Source: Burkholderiales bacterium (GTDB lineage Bacteria > Pseudomonadota > Gammaproteobacteria > Burkholderiales > SG8-39). Taken from it: a stretch of DNA of 5,476 bases. The notes under the pieces were generated by a model. It worked only from the letters and a program-made list of their open reading frames with translations, searched no databases and had not been told where the DNA came from. The translations under genes and the position numbers were made by a program. Below, one piece after another: positions 1 through 5,376 of the stretch. The DNA lies in assembly GCA_020846575.1 (NCBI GenBank), contig JADLDQ010000180.1, forward strand, positions 1 to 5,476. Direction: 5' to 3'. Position 1 is the first letter of the stretch. Every line of letters begins with the position of its first letter.

Positions 1-273
1 ACCTTCATCGTCGAGGCCGACGGCTATGCCTGGGCAGCCCATATGAAGCGGCTCCTGCAACACAGCTGCGCGCGAGTCTCCAAGCGCAAGAGCAAGAAAC
101 TCAACCGCCGCGAATACGCGAACCTGCAAAAGCGCTATCGCCATATCCTCACCCGAGGCCAATCAGAGCTTCCCCCCATCCCCGCCAGGCAAAACGGCAA
201 GCGCGGCAGAATCGCCAAGTCCGACGCCCACAACCTGTGGGAGCGCCTCAAACAGCACGAGACCGCCGTGTTG
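1..273 (+). pseudogene. IS66-family transposase, C-terminal-side fragment (truncated remnant)
   Basis: The frame is open from base 1, with no start codon needed, so the gene begins outside the window. The translation carries the conserved late part of the IS66 DDE transposase: a DGYAWAAHMKRLL segment, then REYANLQKRYRHILTRG, then PPIP, NGKRGRIAKS and DAHNLWERLKQHETAVL. In intact IS66 proteins HETAVL is followed within about ten residues by a PFTNNxAER-type block, which holds the final catalytic glutamate, and then by a SGCFRT-type tail. Here the similarity stops at HETAVL. The following codons (274-399) read through low-complexity GC-rich sequence to a TGA that overlaps the end of the opposite-strand protease gene. 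The catalytic glutamate and the C-terminus are therefore missing and the protein should be inactive. No terminal inverted repeat is recognisable downstream. Family assignment is firm; the exact break near 273 is an estimate. Confidence 0.87.
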
Positions 274-332
274 GGCTGCGCCTGCCTTCCGCAACACGCA
301 TCGCCTCTCCCAGGTAACGCCGCGGGGGAAAG

Positions 333-352
333 CCGGCGCGTGCTTGCGCCGG
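333..352 (-). terminator. Candidate terminator hairpin after the Deg-type protease gene
   Basis: A perfect 7-bp inverted repeat, CCGGCGC (333-339) and GCGCCGG (346-352), encloses a 6-nt loop. On the minus strand it starts about 20 nt after the TAG stop of the protease gene and is followed by CTTTCCCCC. The position suits an intrinsic terminator, but the T-run is only three bases long, so it may instead be a 3'-end stabilising stem or a rho-assisted site. Confidence 0.4.
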
Positions 353-371
353 GAGCCCGCGGCCGCCTCGC

Positions 372-1508
372 CTACCCGGGCACGCCGAGCCGGACCTGAA
401 ATTCGGCTGCCTTGCCGGCGCGCTCGACGCTCACCTTGACGGTATCTCCCGGCTGGCGGCGCTCCAGTTCGTCCTGCAGCGCGTCCAGGTCCTGCACCGG
501 CTTGCCGTCGATCGCGACGATCACGTCGCCGGGGACGACCTCGTTCGAAGGCCCGAGCGTGAAGGGCCGCATACCCGCCTGCGCCGCCCCGCTGCCCTCG
601 ATCACACGCACCACCGCGACGCCGCTCTTCGCACCCAGCGCGGCGCGCACCTGGGGCGGGGCGGCCTCGATGCCCAAGGTCGGGCGGATCACGCGGCCCT
701 TGGCGATCAACTGCGGCACGATGCGGTTCACCTCGTCTGCGGGAATCGCGAAGCCTATGCCCGCCGAGGCGCCCGAAGGGCTGTAGATCGCGGTGTTGAC
801 GCCGATCAGCCGCCCCGCGGAGTCGAGCAGCGGCCCGCCGGAGTTGCCCGGGTTGATCGCCGCGTCGGTCTGGATCACACCACGGATGGTGCGCTGGGTG
901 ACCGACTCAATCTCGCGGTTGAGCGCGCTGATGATGCCGGTGGTGAGCGTTTGATCCAGGCCGAAGGGATTGCCGATGGCGTAGACCTTCTGGCCCACCT
1001 GGAGCGCGCGGCTGGAGCCCAGCGCGATCGGGCGCAGCTTGTCGCGCGGCGCGTCGATTCTCAGCACCGCGAGGTCGCGGTCGGGGAACGCGCCCCCCAG
1101 CGCCGCGTTCCAGGTGGTCTGGTCCGAGAGCGTGACCTTCGCGGCGTTGGCCCCCTGGATCACGTGGAAGTTGGTCACCACGTTGCCGCTCTCGTCCCAG
1201 ATGAAACCGGTGCCGGTGCCCTGCGGGATCTGCAGGATGTCCATGGAGAACAGGTTGCGCCTCGAGGCAAGGGTGGTGATGTGGACAGTCGAGGGCGAGG
1301 CGCTCCTGAACACCGCGATGTTGTTCTGCTCGTCCTGTGCGAGGTCGCCGCGCGCTTCGACCGGGCGCGGGGCGGCATCGACGCGGGCGGGACCGGCGGA
1401 GATCATTCCCTCCCAGGGGCGCCACCACCACAGCAGCGCGCCAACGGCCAGGGCGAAGAGGATCCAGTCGCTCGCGCGGCCTCGCGCGCGCCGTGGGAGA
1501 GGGAACAT
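372..1508 (-). CDS. Membrane-anchored HtrA/Deg-family serine protease with one PDZ domain (DEG1-like)
   Basis: This is a trypsin-like S1C endopeptidase expected to degrade or control misfolded proteins at the periplasmic face of the inner membrane. From the chosen ATG at 1508 it has 378 residues. A basic N-terminus (PRRARGR) precedes one hydrophobic segment at about 14-29 (DWILFALAVGALLWWW), probably an uncleaved anchor. The protease domain covers about 60-270: His115 in TNFHVIQG, Asp145 in DRDLAVLRID and Ser223 in GNSGGPLL form an intact triad. A single PDZ domain covers about 275-373, with RPTLGIE at its start and VIVAIDGKPV inside. The motifs IPQGTGTGF, IGNPFGLDQTLTTG and TAIYSPSGAS closely follow the plant DEG1 and bacterial DEG1-like pattern. 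An in-frame ATG 22 codons upstream (1574) would add an arginine-rich stretch of no recognisable origin. The 1508 start is preferred because AGGA lies 8 nt before it and the hydrophobic anchor then sits near the N-terminus. The gene is divergent from guaC. Family confidence is very high; the physiological substrate is unknown. Confidence 0.95.
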   Translation of the reverse strand: MFPLPRRARGRASDWILFALAVGALLWWWRPWEGMISAGPARVDAAPRPVEARGDLAQDEQNNIAVFRSASPSTVHITTLASRRNLFSMDILQIPQGTGTGFIWDESGNVVTNFHVIQGANAAKVTLSDQTTWNAALGGAFPDRDLAVLRIDAPRDKLRPIALGSSRALQVGQKVYAIGNPFGLDQTLTTGIISALNREIESVTQRTIRGVIQTDAAINPGNSGGPLLDSAGRLIGVNTAIYSPSGASAGIGFAIPADEVNRIVPQLIAKGRVIRPTLGIEAAPPQVRAALGAKSGVAVVRVIEGSGAAQAGMRPFTLGPSNEVVPGDVIVAIDGKPVQDLDALQDELERRQPGDTVKVSVERAGKAAEFQVRLGVPG

Positions 1509-1620
1509 GGGGGAGATCCTGCGGGACGATCGGGTGGCACGCACTGTACGCCGAACGCGCCGCTCGCGCCGCATTGCATAGGGTGTGCGGCCGGCCGGCG
1601 GCGAAGGTCGATCGCCCGAG

Positions 1621-1647
1621 TTGCGCGCAGCGCGCCGTGGCTATACT
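1621..1647 (+). promoter_or_regulatory. Candidate sigma70-type promoter for guaC
   Basis: TATACT at 1642-1647 matches five of six bases of the -10 consensus and stands out in this GC-rich stretch. A partial -35, TTGCGC, lies at 1621-1626. The 15-bp spacer is short for sigma70 and lowers confidence. The -10 is flanked by TGGC (1638-1641) and GCCA (1649-1652), a small inverted repeat that could be an operator half-site pair or chance. Transcription would start near 1654 and give a leader of about 50 nt before guaC. Confidence 0.4.
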
Positions 1648-1654
1648 GGCCAGC

Positions 1655-1673
1655 GCCCGGGCCGCAGCCGGGC
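1655..1673 (+). other. GC-rich hairpin in the guaC leader
   Basis: GCCCGG (1655-1660) and CCGGGC (1668-1673) form a perfect 6-bp stem with a 7-nt loop. If transcription starts at the proposed promoter, the stem lies at the very 5' end of the mRNA, about 20 nt before the Shine-Dalgarno sequence. It does not cover the ribosome site, so mRNA protection is more plausible than translational control. No function is shown. Confidence 0.3.
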
Positions 1674-1703
1674 ACGGCAGTTTCTCACCGACAGGAACCG
1701 GCC

Positions 1704-2729
1704 ATGCACATCGAAGAGGACATCAAGCTCGACTACCGGGACGTGCTCATCCGACCGAAGCGCTCGGCGCTGCCCTCGCGCGCCGAGGTGGATATCCACC
1801 GCGCGTTCAGCTTCAAGCATTCCGGCCGCGCGTACCGCGGCATTCCCATCATCGCGGCCAACATGGACACCATCGGCACTTTCGAGATGGCGAGGGCGCT
1901 CGCGCGTTTCGACCTCTCGGTGGCGCTGCACAAGCACTACGGGGAGGACGAACTGGTCGAATTCTTCGGCTCGCTCGCGTCCGGGCCGGGCGCCTTCTAC
2001 TCGATGGGCATCACTCGCGCCGACCAGGAGAAGTTCGAGCGCGCGATGAACAGGGCGGGCGAGGCGATACAGTTCGTGTGCATCGATGTCGCCAACGGCT
2101 ACACCGAGGCGTTTGCGCGCTTTGTCGGCAGGATCCGCGAGGCGCACCCCGGGATCATCATCATGGCGGGCAACGTGGTGACCGGCGAGATGACCGAGGA
2201 ACTGATCCTGCGCGGCGCGGACATCGTCAAGGTCGGTATCGGCCCGGGTTCGGTGTGCACCACCCGCACCATGACCGGCGTGGGCTACCCGCAGCTCTCG
2301 GCGGTGATCGAGTGCGCCGACGCCGCGCACGGCCTGGAGGGGCGCATCTGCGCCGATGGCGGCTGCGCCTCGCCCGGCGACATCGCCAAGGCCTTCGGCG
2401 GCGGGGCCGACTTCGTGATGCTGGGCGGCATGCTCGCCGGCCACGACGAGTGCGCCGGTGAGCGCGTGGACAAGGACGGGAAACGGTATCTGCGCTTCTA
2501 CGGCATGAGCTCGCGCGCGGCGATGGAGAAGCACGCCGGCGGAGTCGCCGAGTACCGTGCTGCCGAGGGCAGGGAGACGCTGGTCGAATACCGCGGTCCG
2601 GTGGCGGGGACCGTGCAGGGTATCCTCGGCGGCGTGCGCTCGGCCTGCACCTACGTCGGAGCGCGGCAGCTGCGCGAGCTGACCAAGAGGACGACTTTCG
2701 TGCGGGTGGGGCCGGGGGGGGCGGGGTAG
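1704..2729 (+). CDS. guaC: GMP reductase
   Basis: GuaC converts GMP to IMP with NADPH, releasing ammonia, and so returns guanine nucleotides to the purine pool in the cytoplasm. The 341-residue protein matches the usual length (about 345) and aligns in motif order over its whole length with the IMPDH/GMPR TIM-barrel family. The N-terminus LDYRDVLIRPKRS and the AANMDTIGT block at 51-59 are typical. The catalytic loop GIGPGSVCTTR (178-188) carries nucleophile Cys185 with Thr187. ADGGC (217-221) and FVMLGGMLAG (237-246) bind the phosphate. The flap YGMSSRAAMEKHAGGVAEYRAAEGRE (266-291) carries Glu288, equivalent to the catalytic glutamate near 289 in the human enzymes. It lacks the CBS pair of most IMP dehydrogenases, which supports GuaC over GuaB. 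The ATG at 1704 is chosen because AGGA sits 7 nt upstream and the family N-terminus begins there; the frame stays open further upstream only as the antisense of the protease gene. The last residues, after TTFVRV, are a short GPGGAG tail encoded by a G-rich tract. Confidence 0.97.
   Translation: MHIEEDIKLDYRDVLIRPKRSALPSRAEVDIHRAFSFKHSGRAYRGIPIIAANMDTIGTFEMARALARFDLSVALHKHYGEDELVEFFGSLASGPGAFYSMGITRADQEKFERAMNRAGEAIQFVCIDVANGYTEAFARFVGRIREAHPGIIIMAGNVVTGEMTEELILRGADIVKVGIGPGSVCTTRTMTGVGYPQLSAVIECADAAHGLEGRICADGGCASPGDIAKAFGGGADFVMLGGMLAGHDECAGERVDKDGKRYLRFYGMSSRAAMEKHAGGVAEYRAAEGRETLVEYRGPVAGTVQGILGGVRSACTYVGARQLRELTKRTTFVRVGPGGAG
2714..2721 (+). repeat. Run of eight G at the 3' end of guaC
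   Basis: An uninterrupted G8 tract lies in the last five sense codons of guaC, two codons before the TAG stop. Such tracts are prone to slippage in replication or transcription and to sequencing error. Loss of one G would bypass the TAG and join guaC to the open frame that runs to 2865, overlapping the Nramp start. Conserved GuaC sequence ends just before the tract, so catalysis should not depend on its length. Confidence 0.85.
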
Positions 2730-2757
2730 GGAAGACGGGACAGGAGAAGCTGCGTCG

Positions 2758-2865
2758 ATGCTGGCTTGCACCCGCGAGCCCAGATGGTGCGCGCTCGGGC
2801 GCCGTTCGATGATCCGGAGCGCTGTGCGGGTGCGGCATCGATCGGTGTGCGAAGGTATCGCATGA
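2758..2865 (+). CDS. Possible 35-codon upstream ORF (leader peptide) overlapping the Nramp start
   Basis: An ATG at 2758 opens 35 codons, beginning MLACTREPRWCALGRR and ending VCEGIA, and stops at TGA 2863-2865. That stop overlaps the ATG of the transporter gene (2862-2864) as ATGA, the classic layout for translational coupling. AGGAG at 2742-2746 lies 11 nt before the ATG, somewhat far but usable. The peptide is basic (nine Arg) with three Cys and matches no family I recognise. Open frames of this size arise often by chance in GC-rich DNA, and the frame is also open upstream to the guaC G-tract, so coding status is uncertain. It could be a regulatory leader peptide, a coupling ORF or fortuitous. 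Confidence 0.25.
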   Translation: MLACTREPRWCALGRRSMIRSAVRVRHRSVCEGIA

Positions 2866-4139
2866 CGAACCCTCGCCGGCCTCTGGACGGCCTGCGTTTT
2901 CACCTCGCTCTGCGGCGGCTGGGTCCGGGCCTCATTACCGGCGCCGCCGACGACGACCCCAGCGGCATCGCCACCTACTCGCAGGCTGGCGCCTCGCTCG
3001 GTTTCGCGATGCTGTGGACGGTGGTGCTCACGCTGCCGTTGATGATCGCCATCCAGATCGTGAGTGCGCGCATCGGCTGCGTCACGCGGCGCGGCTTGGC
3101 GGCCAATATCAAGGAGCGATTCCCGCGCGTGGTGCTGCTGGCCGTGGTGGGCATGCTGCTCCTGGCGAACACGCTGAATATCGCGGCCGATCTGGCGGCC
3201 ATGGCCGAGGCGCTGCGCCTGCTGGTCGGTGGCTCGGCGCACATCCACGCGGTGACGTTCGGGCTGCTGTGTCTGGTGCTGCAGGTGTTCCTGCCGTATC
3301 AGCGGTACGTGCGCTGGCTGAAATGGCTGACGCTGGCGTTGCTTGCTTACGACGCGGTCGCGTTCACGCTGCGGTTGGACTGGTGGCAGGTCGCCCGCGC
3401 GGCATTGTGGCCGCAATTGACGCGGTCACACGCGGTGTTGCTGATGATCGTGGCGGTCTTCGGTACCACGATCAGCCCGTACCTGTTCTTCTGGCAGGCT
3501 GCGCAGGAAATGGAAGAGGCGCACACCCAAGGCGGCGCGCCGCACACGCCGCGGCAGGTGCGGCATCATCTGCGGCGAATCAAGATCGACACCACGCTCG
3601 GCATGATGTTCTCCAATGCCATCGCCTTCTTCATCATCGTGACCACCGCCGCCACGCTGCATGCTGCCGGTGTGACCAGCATTCAGACGTCGGCGCAGGC
3701 GGCCGAGGCGCTGCGGCCGCTGGCCGGGCAGGCGGCGTTCCTGCTGTTCGGACTGGGTATCATCGGGACCGGCATGCTCGCGGTACCGGTTCTCGCCGGT
3801 TCGGCGGCCTATGCGGTGGCTGAGGCGGCGGGCTGGCACGGCAGCCTGAGCCTGCGCCTCGAGACGGGCGAGGGCCGCGGCTTCTACGGGGTGATCGCAG
3901 TGGCCACCGCCGGCGGGGTCCTGCTGTGCTTCACACTGAGCGATCCGGTTCAGGAGTTGTTCTGGGCGGCGGTGATCAACGGTGTGATCGCGGTGCCGAT
4001 CATGGCGGTGATGATGCTATTGGCCGCGGACCCGCGCGTCATGGGCGTCAACGTCATCGGCAGGCGCCTGCGCACGGCCGGCTGGCTGGCCACGGCGGTG
4101 ATGGCCGCGACGGTGGTGGCGATGCTGGTCACCGGGTGA
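2862..4139 (+). CDS. Divergent Nramp-family (SLC11) metal-ion transporter
   Basis: This 425-residue inner-membrane protein has about eleven hydrophobic segments, at roughly 22-45, 48-68, 89-107, 128-145, 153-171, 190-212, 242-263, 288-319, 342-357, 364-388 and 405-422, matching the LeuT-like Nramp fold. The first carries GPGLITGAADDDPSG (21-35), the position of the canonical DPGN motif, and the sixth carries GTTISPYLFFWQ (201-212), the position of the canonical MPHN motif. Asp32 is kept, but the usual Asn is Gly35 and the metal-binding Met is replaced by Ser205. This is typical of a distinct bacterial Nramp-related clade rather than of the Mn/Fe transporter MntH, so the substrate is left open; magnesium is possible because some Nramp-related proteins carry it. 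A loop with several His and Arg (220-239) follows TM6. The ATG at 2862 is chosen for AAGG 6 nt upstream; an in-frame TTG at 2766 would add 32 residues with no family match. It lies 132 bp after guaC, possibly co-transcribed. Confidence 0.92.
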   Translation: MTNPRRPLDGLRFHLALRRLGPGLITGAADDDPSGIATYSQAGASLGFAMLWTVVLTLPLMIAIQIVSARIGCVTRRGLAANIKERFPRVVLLAVVGMLLLANTLNIAADLAAMAEALRLLVGGSAHIHAVTFGLLCLVLQVFLPYQRYVRWLKWLTLALLAYDAVAFTLRLDWWQVARAALWPQLTRSHAVLLMIVAVFGTTISPYLFFWQAAQEMEEAHTQGGAPHTPRQVRHHLRRIKIDTTLGMMFSNAIAFFIIVTTAATLHAAGVTSIQTSAQAAEALRPLAGQAAFLLFGLGIIGTGMLAVPVLAGSAAYAVAEAAGWHGSLSLRLETGEGRGFYGVIAVATAGGVLLCFTLSDPVQELFWAAVINGVIAVPIMAVMMLLAADPRVMGVNVIGRRLRTAGWLATAVMAATVVAMLVTG

Positions 4140-4213
4140 AGCATCCCGCCCCATGGCCGGGAAAGCGAATCACGCTCGGCAAGTGGACGCTCGTGCACGA
4201 ACGGGGCAACCCG

Positions 4214-4254
4214 GGCCACAGCGCAGGCGCGTCTGCGCCGTGGCCGGCGCTGTG
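4214..4254. terminator. Nested, mutually exclusive hairpins; candidate bidirectional terminator
   Basis: An inner stem GGCGC (4226-4230) / GCGCC (4235-4239) with a GTCT loop can be enclosed by either of two perfect outer stems. One is GGCCAC (4214-4219) with GTGGCC (4240-4245). The other is CACAGCGC (4217-4224) with GCGCTGTG (4247-4254). The outer stems share bases 4217-4219, so they cannot form together. There is no T-run on either side, so termination would be rho-assisted or the structure may only protect mRNA ends. It begins 75 nt after the Nramp stop. Confidence 0.4.
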
Positions 4255-4264
4255 CGAAACCGAG

Positions 4265-4279
4265 CGGCGCCATGCGCCG
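4265..4279. other. Small hairpin in the convergent intergenic region
   Basis: CGGCGC (4265-4270) and GCGCCG (4274-4279) form a 6-bp stem around a 3-nt CAT loop. No T-run follows on either strand. It probably belongs to the same 3'-end structural region as the hairpin at 4214-4254. Confidence 0.3.
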
Positions 4280-4331
4280 AGACAGTCCGCCACATACGCT
4301 TGCCCGGGCCTTCACGCAGGTGCGCTGCCGC

Positions 4332-4348
4332 GGCGGCATCGAGCCGCC
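4332..4348 (-). terminator. Hairpin just after the Bug protein gene
   Basis: GGCGGC (4332-4337) and GCCGCC (4343-4348) form a perfect 6-bp stem with a 5-nt loop. On the minus strand it begins 26 nt after the TGA stop of the solute-binding protein gene, a position typical of a terminator. No T-run follows, so intrinsic termination would be weak. Confidence 0.33.
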
Positions 4349-4374
4349 CGGTGACCTCGAAAACGGGTGCGGTT

Positions 4375-5376
4375 TCAATCGCCCTTGATACCGGCGGCCT
4401 TGACGATGCGGGCGAAGCGCTCGCGGTCGCGCCGGATGGATTCGGCGAACTGCGCCGGGTCGTCCGCGGTGAGCTCCAGGCCCAGTGCGGCCATGCGCGC
4501 GAGCGTATCCTTGTCGCGCAGGGCCCTCGCGCTCTCCTCGTAGAGCCGCTGGATGGCCGAGCGCGGCGAACCCGCCGGGACCAGTAGCCCGATGACCACG
4601 TCCATCTCGAAGTCCGGGTAACCCGACTCGGCGATGCTCGGAACGTCCGGTGCGAGCGGCGTGCGCCTGGCGGTGATCGCCGCGAGGATACGCAGCTTCC
4701 CGGCGCGCGCGTGCGGCAGCACCGCGGTCAGTCCCGTGGGAATCGCGGCGACCTGGCCCGAGAGCACGGCGGGAACCGATTGCGCCAGGCCCTTGTAGGG
4801 AATGTGCACGAGCTTCAGCTGTGCGGCGAGCTTGAAGCTTTCCATCGCGAGATGATGCGCGGTGCCGCTCCCCGGCGATCCGTACACCACCTCTTTGGCG
4901 CGGGCCGCGGCGATGAACTGCGCCAGGTTGGTCGCGCTCGAACCGGGGCCGACTGCCAGGAACAGCGGCGCAAGCGCCGCCCGCACCACGGGATCGAAGT
5001 CGCGCACAGGGTCGTAGGGGGCACCGGGATTCATCGCCGGAATGATGGCGAGCTGTCCGGTGTCTCCGACGAAGATCGTGTGCGCGTCCTTGGGGGACTT
5101 GGCCACCATCTCCGCGGCCAGGATGCCGCCGGCGCCAGGCCGGTTCTCCACCACGACCGACTGGCCGAGCGCCTCACCGAGCTTCGGTGCGAGCGCGCGC
5201 GAGAGTGCATCGGCCGCGCCGCCCGGCAGGTAAGGCGTCACCAGCCGCAACTGCCGGGCCGGAAACGACTGCGCCTGGGGGAGACTCGCGCACCATGGCG
5301 CCGCCAGCGCCAGCGCAGCGCTCGCCGCGAGCGCACCGCGTCGGGCGAAACCCGAAGCTGTACCGCGTGCCTGCAT
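4375..5376 (-). CDS. Bug/TctC-family periplasmic solute-binding protein (tripartite tricarboxylate transporter type)
   Basis: This is an exported receptor that captures a small ligand, in this family usually a carboxylate or similar compound, and delivers it to a TctAB-type membrane transporter. From the ATG at 5376 it has 333 residues, close to the family norm. Residues 1 to about 35 form a signal peptide: an arginine pair (RR, 12-13), a long alanine/leucine core, and a likely cut near PQAQS; the arginine pair makes Tat export possible but not certain. Family motifs appear in order: LVTPYLPGGAADALSR (45-60), the ligand-loop region, VVENRPGAGG (75-84), YGSPGSGTAHHLAME (165-179), HIPYKG (191-196) and DVPSIAESGYPDFE (244-257). 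The start at 5376 is chosen over an in-frame ATG at 5436 because GGAGG lies 7 nt before it and the signal peptide then begins properly. No TctA or TctB gene is adjacent in the window, which is common for Bug paralogues. The ligand cannot be predicted. Confidence 0.95.
   Translation of the reverse strand: MQARGTASGFARRGALAASAALALAAPWCASLPQAQSFPARQLRLVTPYLPGGAADALSRALAPKLGEALGQSVVVENRPGAGGILAAEMVAKSPKDAHTIFVGDTGQLAIIPAMNPGAPYDPVRDFDPVVRAALAPLFLAVGPGSSATNLAQFIAAARAKEVVYGSPGSGTAHHLAMESFKLAAQLKLVHIPYKGLAQSVPAVLSGQVAAIPTGLTAVLPHARAGKLRILAAITARRTPLAPDVPSIAESGYPDFEMDVVIGLLVPAGSPRSAIQRLYEESARALRDKDTLARMAALGLELTADDPAQFAESIRRDRERFARIVKAAGIKGD

Larger units (their letters stand above)
1509..1703. other. 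Divergent intergenic region between the protease gene and guaC
   Basis: About 195 bp must hold the promoters for both divergent genes. On the plus strand a TATACT hexamer at 1642-1647 is the only good -10-like sequence. On the minus strand TATGCAAT (within 1571-1580) and TACAGT (within 1546-1553) are weak -10 candidates without a convincing -35 partner. The palindrome CCGGCCGG at 1591-1598 is probably a base-composition effect. No riboswitch fold is recognised. Confidence 0.5.
4140..4374. other. Convergent intergenic region between the Nramp and Bug protein genes
   Basis: These 235 bp separate two genes that end towards each other. Both strands contain open frames, but none resembles a known family or has a convincing ribosome site, and they read as GC-rich noise. 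The region holds at least three perfect hairpins, listed separately, and would serve both genes as a termination and mRNA 3'-end region. No promoter, tRNA or mobile-element end is recognised. Confidence 0.6.

Noticed and set aside
274..399. Tail of the IS66 open frame, including an FRNTH string in the second plus frame that recalls the IS66 CFRT motif
   Set aside because: The match is only a few residues with no supporting flanks. The in-frame tail has no IS66 similarity and overlaps the protease 3' end, so it is not treated as coding.
1509..1574. Upstream ATG (1574) for the protease gene
   Set aside because: It would add 22 residues dominated by arginine and serine, with no homology, and the ATG at 1508 has AGGA at 8 nt.
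1591..1598. Palindrome CCGGCCGG as an operator
   Set aside because: Short GC palindromes are expected at this base composition, and it has no supporting spacing to a promoter element.
951..1703. Long N-terminal extension in frame with guaC
   Set aside because: It is antisense to the protease gene, has no GuaC homology, and the true GuaC N-terminus with its own ribosome site starts at 1704.
2730..2861. Metal or magnesium riboswitch before the Nramp gene
   Set aside because: I could not recognise conserved M-box or yybP-ykoY elements in the 132-bp spacer by eye; a covariance-model search would be needed to exclude them fully.
1641..3416. 591-codon open frame on the minus strand
   Set aside because: It runs antisense through guaC and into the Nramp gene, its translation is low-complexity Arg/His/Ala-rich, and both overlapped genes are clearly real. 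It is a by-product of GC-rich codon usage.
4153..4587. Plus-strand open frame after the Nramp gene
   Set aside because: It is Arg/Ala-rich, has no recognised family, and overlaps the clearly real Bug protein gene on the opposite strand.
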